This document shows, piece by piece, positions 61,118 through 64,000 of a DNA stretch of 64,000 nucleotides (the first letter of the stretch is position 1; the number at the start of each line of letters is the position of its first letter). Source of the DNA: Nitrospira sp. (GTDB taxonomy: Bacteria > Nitrospirota > Nitrospiria > Nitrospirales > UBA8639); NCBI GenBank assembly GCA_024760505.1, contig CP058931.1:1932001-1996000 (forward strand), in the 5' to 3' direction. The position numbers were made by a program, and so were the translations under genes. Under the pieces are notes generated by a model. The model saw nothing but the letters and a program-made list of their open reading frames with translations, made no database searches and was not told where the DNA came from.

Positions 61118-63808
61118 CTAGTTTCGAGAAAACATGGATTCAAGAGTTTTTGCGAGGTCGAAGATTTTATAGGGTTTGATCAAGATTCCCTGGAATCCAT
61201 GGTCTTGAAAATGGGACATAATGGGATCGTCTGAATAGCCGCTAGTAACAATAGCTTTAATGTGAGGGTCTAAATTTCTCAGATGCTGAATGGCTTTAAC
61301 TCCTCCCATGGCGCCCGGGATGGTCAGATCAAGAATGACCACTTCAAACTTCATTCCATCCGCCAGTGCCTTGGAAAACAGGTCGATAGCCGTTTGCCCA
61401 TCCGGGACGCTGACGACATCATAGCCGAACTGCGTCAGCGCATCTTCAACCATACGGCGAATGCTGTGTTCGTCATCCATGACCAGGATCCGCCCTCTGC
61501 ATTTTCTGGGAATGGCTGGAATGTGCTGTGCCTCATTTTCCGGTGTGACGTATGTGGATGGGATATACACGGTAAAGGTCGTGCCGATTCCGACTTTTGA
61601 TGTCACGCTGATGTGTCCATGATGCTGCTGGATAATGCTATGGGCGGTGGCTAACCCCAACCCGGATGCGCCCGGTTTGGTGGTGTAATACGGATCAAAA
61701 ATATTTGGCAGTTGGCGGGCCTCAATCCCGTTCCCCTGGTCTTCAAAAGAGACTTGCACATAGTTTCCAGGGATGAGTGACGATGAAGGAAGGGCCGAGG
61801 GATCTTTCAGTCCGACGTTTTTTACTTTGACGCTTAAGTGACCACCGTGAGGCATGGCCTGTCTGGCATTGAGGGTAATGTTTTGAAAAACCTGCCGGAT
61901 TTGACCGGGGTCCGCATCAAGAGGCCAAAGGTCATCGGGGATGTCGAAATGACAACTGATTGATGACCCTGATAGGGCGAAAATCGTACTTTTTCGAAGC
62001 AGATCTCCTAACGCGATGGATGTCTTTATCGGCGCTCCGCCCTTGGCAAAGGTCAGGAGTTGTTGGGTCAATTCTTTGGCGCGCAAGCAGGCCTGCTCGG
62101 CTTGCTCGAGGTTTTGCGTGAGAGGGTCGTTGGACACCATTCGCAATTTGGCCACGAACACGTTTCCCAATATCGTCGTGAGTATATTATTGAAATCGTG
62201 AGCCAGTCCTCCCGCCAAGACCCCCAAAGAATTGAGTTTGCTGATTCGTTGTTGTTCTTCTTGGTGACGGGATTGGTCGGTAATATCTCGGAAGACTATT
62301 ACCGTACCTAGGAGGTGACCGCTATGATCGCGGATTGGTCCCTCTCTCAGGGTAATCTTCCGTTGCCGGCCATGTTTGGTCAGTAATTGATGAGGGGCAT
62401 CCAGCTCAGAGAGGACAAGGGTTCTGGAAGAAAACTGCAAAGACGGCTCCTCAACAATTTTTTGGCTATCACCGGTCAGGCGGAAAATTTCTTGGAATGG
62501 TCGGTGCAAGGCTTCCTGGGTTGTCCATTCGGTGATCTGCTCCGCCAAAGGGTTTAAGAAAGAAATGCGTCCTTCTCGATCAGTCGTGACGATCCCTTCC
62601 GCGACCGATTGAAGCGTGGTGACCAGATGATCCTTTTCAGCAATGAGGGCATGTTCGAGGCGTTTCCGGTCTGAAATATCTCGAAGGATAAAGCCGTAAT
62701 GGGTGTCCATGCCGACTTTCCAACTTGTGGAAGAAATCTCCAAGGGAAATGATTCGCCGCTTTTCCGTAGGCCCGTCAGTTCCAAGGGCTGCTGAAGAGG
62801 AAAAGTCGAAGATCGGCCATAACTGATATCTCCCAGTCCTTTCCGGTACATGTCCCGATAGCCTTCTTCCAATAAGGTCACAATCGAGTGTCCCAGGACC
62901 TCGTCAGGCTGATAACCGAAAATTGACTCGGCTGCAGGATTCCACGAGACAATGGTTCCATGTAAATCGGCAGAAATGATCCCTTCATGGGCGGAGTCCA
63001 CCAGAGAGGAAAATTGAGAATGGAGTTCGGTCATACTCTGGCTGACCCGCACATGATGCGTGATATCCAGGCCATAGCCCCGCACGAGACTTTTTTCCTG
63101 AAGAGGTGAAAAGGTCCAATCAAAGTGGTGGTGGTCAACAATGACAGTGAGACCTCTGACCGGAGTGGTGGTTTTGAGGCATCCCAGGGCAAGCTGTGTC
63201 AATGTGGCTGGAAGCACCATTGGTACCCCGTCTTCCCGAAATCCATAGGTGTCGAGGAGGCGGATCATGGCAGGGTTGGCATAGGCCAGGTGTCCCTGTG
63301 CGTCCACTTCCACGATGGGATTCGGGCTTTCTTCTGGCATCGACGCGAGGTGTTGATGCGCTTCGTGTTGCCGGAGTTCCTGGCTGAGATCACGAAAAAT
63401 AATCAGCGCACCTGAGTGGCGCGGATTTGTCAGTGGTGTGGATTGGAATTCCACCCAACGGGTTTCCCCACTTGGCCGTCGGATCAAGAGTTGAGGCCTC
63501 CATATGGATTTCCCCGTGGTGATCGATCTCGTGATCGGGCAATGTTCCTCTTGTGTGACAAGATCAATATGGAGACATTCCGCATGGGCATGAAAGGATT
63601 GCCCAAGGCATGAGGTTTCGGTTCGATGAAGAATCCTGGCGCCTTCCAGGTTGAGGGAAAGAATCTGGCCTTGGGTATCCACGTGGCAGATGCCAATGTT
63701 GATGGAGTCCATCAGGGTATGCACAAAGGCTTGGGAGGAACGTAAGGCCGTCTCCAGTCCAGGGATGTCCATTTGTTTGAGTTCTTGAAAAAAATGTTGC
63801 CGATCCAC
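61118..63808 (-). CDS. Hybrid multi-PAS sensor histidine kinase with C-terminal receiver
   Basis: The 896-residue soluble protein has four PAS segments: about 25-140 (NIGICHVDTQGQILSLNLEGAR), 150-250, 265-385 (EGIISADLHGTIVSWNPAAESIF) and 390-510 (EGIVTTDREGRISFLNPLAE). The kinase core has GGLAHDFNNILTTILGN with the phospho-His, an N-box (NITLNARQAMPHGG), and DQGNGIEARQLPNIFDPYYTTK with GLGLAT. The C-terminal receiver keeps its Asp (VVILDLTIPGAMGG). There are no membrane segments, so it senses an internal signal. The partner is unknown; a gene ending 53 bases upstream shares the strand. Confidence 0.92.
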   Translation of the reverse strand: MDRQHFFQELKQMDIPGLETALRSSQAFVHTLMDSINIGICHVDTQGQILSLNLEGARILHRTETSCLGQSFHAHAECLHIDLVTQEEHCPITRSITTGKSIWRPQLLIRRPSGETRWVEFQSTPLTNPRHSGALIIFRDLSQELRQHEAHQHLASMPEESPNPIVEVDAQGHLAYANPAMIRLLDTYGFREDGVPMVLPATLTQLALGCLKTTTPVRGLTVIVDHHHFDWTFSPLQEKSLVRGYGLDITHHVRVSQSMTELHSQFSSLVDSAHEGIISADLHGTIVSWNPAAESIFGYQPDEVLGHSIVTLLEEGYRDMYRKGLGDISYGRSSTFPLQQPLELTGLRKSGESFPLEISSTSWKVGMDTHYGFILRDISDRKRLEHALIAEKDHLVTTLQSVAEGIVTTDREGRISFLNPLAEQITEWTTQEALHRPFQEIFRLTGDSQKIVEEPSLQFSSRTLVLSELDAPHQLLTKHGRQRKITLREGPIRDHSGHLLGTVIVFRDITDQSRHQEEQQRISKLNSLGVLAGGLAHDFNNILTTILGNVFVAKLRMVSNDPLTQNLEQAEQACLRAKELTQQLLTFAKGGAPIKTSIALGDLLRKSTIFALSGSSISCHFDIPDDLWPLDADPGQIRQVFQNITLNARQAMPHGGHLSVKVKNVGLKDPSALPSSSLIPGNYVQVSFEDQGNGIEARQLPNIFDPYYTTKPGASGLGLATAHSIIQQHHGHISVTSKVGIGTTFTVYIPSTYVTPENEAQHIPAIPRKCRGRILVMDDEHSIRRMVEDALTQFGYDVVSVPDGQTAIDLFSKALADGMKFEVVILDLTIPGAMGGVKAIQHLRNLDPHIKAIVTSGYSDDPIMSHFQDHGFQGILIKPYKIFDLAKTLESMFSRN

Positions 63809-63860
63809 TCAGCGATTCCTTCCTATCATAGCGACGACATCGTGTGAACGATACCTCGTC

Positions 63861-64000
63861 TTACCATAAGGCTTCAAGGATTTTCGACAAATCCCATCCT
63901 TCCCGAATAGGGTCCAAGGCTTTTTCAATCGATCGATGAGGGGTTGTTGGGCTTTGTGCCGCCAGGTCAATGATTTCCTGCTCAGGATAGGGTTGGTCCA
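63861..64000 (-). CDS. C-terminal end of a protein that continues beyond the right edge
   Basis: An open minus-strand frame enters from the edge and ends at TAA (63861-63863). It reads DQPYPEQEIIDLAAQSP, then HRSIEKALDPIREGWDLSKI and a final LEALW. It has coding character, but 46 residues are too few to name a family. It is on the same strand as the hybrid kinase 53 bases downstream. Confidence 0.5.
   Translation of the reverse strand, partial: DQPYPEQEIIDLAAQSPTTPHRSIEKALDPIREGWDLSKILEALW

Noticed and set aside
1..64000. CRISPR arrays, rRNA genes and prophage modules
   Set aside because: I looked for regularly spaced repeats, rRNA-like sequence and phage structural genes and saw none; an automated search could still find degenerate forms.

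Overview
The window looks like a chromosome segment of a Gram-negative, mid-GC bacterium. Nitrospirota (a Nitrospira-type organism) is my best guess. The inference rests on the gene mix: a fused transaldolase/glucose-6-phosphate isomerase beside Zwf and Gnd, a Tad pilus locus, a short QueF and a TtuA/TtuB-like pair. Nothing here is a nitrification marker, so the assignment is tentative.

Layout. Positions 1-5300 are an accessory zone. A DNase I-like (sphingomyelinase-type) exported enzyme runs off the left edge. It is followed by an intact IS1380-type insertion with a visible 5-bp target duplication, wrecked IS3- and IS6-type transposases, and a SABATH-type methyltransferase. Positions 5750-13860 are housekeeping: tRNA-Ser(CGA) with tadA, an SprT-like protein, a Ca2+/cation antiporter, a 2-hydroxyacid dehydrogenase, an IscA-like protein without its cysteines, an RlmK/L-type methyltransferase, a receiver domain without its phospho-acceptor, an inositol-monophosphatase-family phosphatase, DUF2835 and a YqaA-type membrane protein. 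Positions 14000-16180 hold a DegT-type aminotransferase whose 3' half is duplicated about 1.06 kb downstream, with an unrelated small gene caught between the copies. QueF and a small palindromic repeat follow.

Positions 17089-22740 are a compact same-strand cluster: a two-subunit phosphonopyruvate (or sulfopyruvate) decarboxylase, an AEP-transaminase-like enzyme, a cytidylyltransferase-like enzyme, a fused nucleotidyltransferase-like/CDP-alcohol phosphotransferase, and a flippase-like membrane protein. The order reads as a route for making an aminoethylphosphonate head group, activating it with CTP and attaching it to an alcohol or lipid. No PEP mutase lies in the window.

Positions 23500-34430 hold the TtuA/TtuB-like sulfur-transfer pair and then a pentose-phosphate block: transketolase and Tal-Pgi on plus; Zwf, Gnd and a GH15 glucoamylase on minus. 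Positions 35230-42110 carry an AmgK/MurU-like cell-wall recycling pair, a PAS/GAF/GGDEF protein, Pal and YbgF/CpoB. Positions 42550-46200 hold a DUF362 Tat protein, a prenyltransferase/squalene-cyclase-repeat protein and a PAP2 membrane protein.

Positions 47000-60180 are a Tad (Flp) pilus locus: a GEMM-type cyclic-dinucleotide riboswitch, two Flp pilins separated by a long hairpin, TadE and TadG-like pseudopilins, a 1.2-kb gap with an IS5-like remnant, then prepilin peptidase, CpaB, CpaC, a small lipoprotein, CpaE/TadZ, CpaF/TadA, TadB, TadC and TadD. The window closes with a hybrid PAS histidine kinase and the 3' end of another gene. The riboswitch suggests that pilin expression answers to c-di-GMP or cGAMP.
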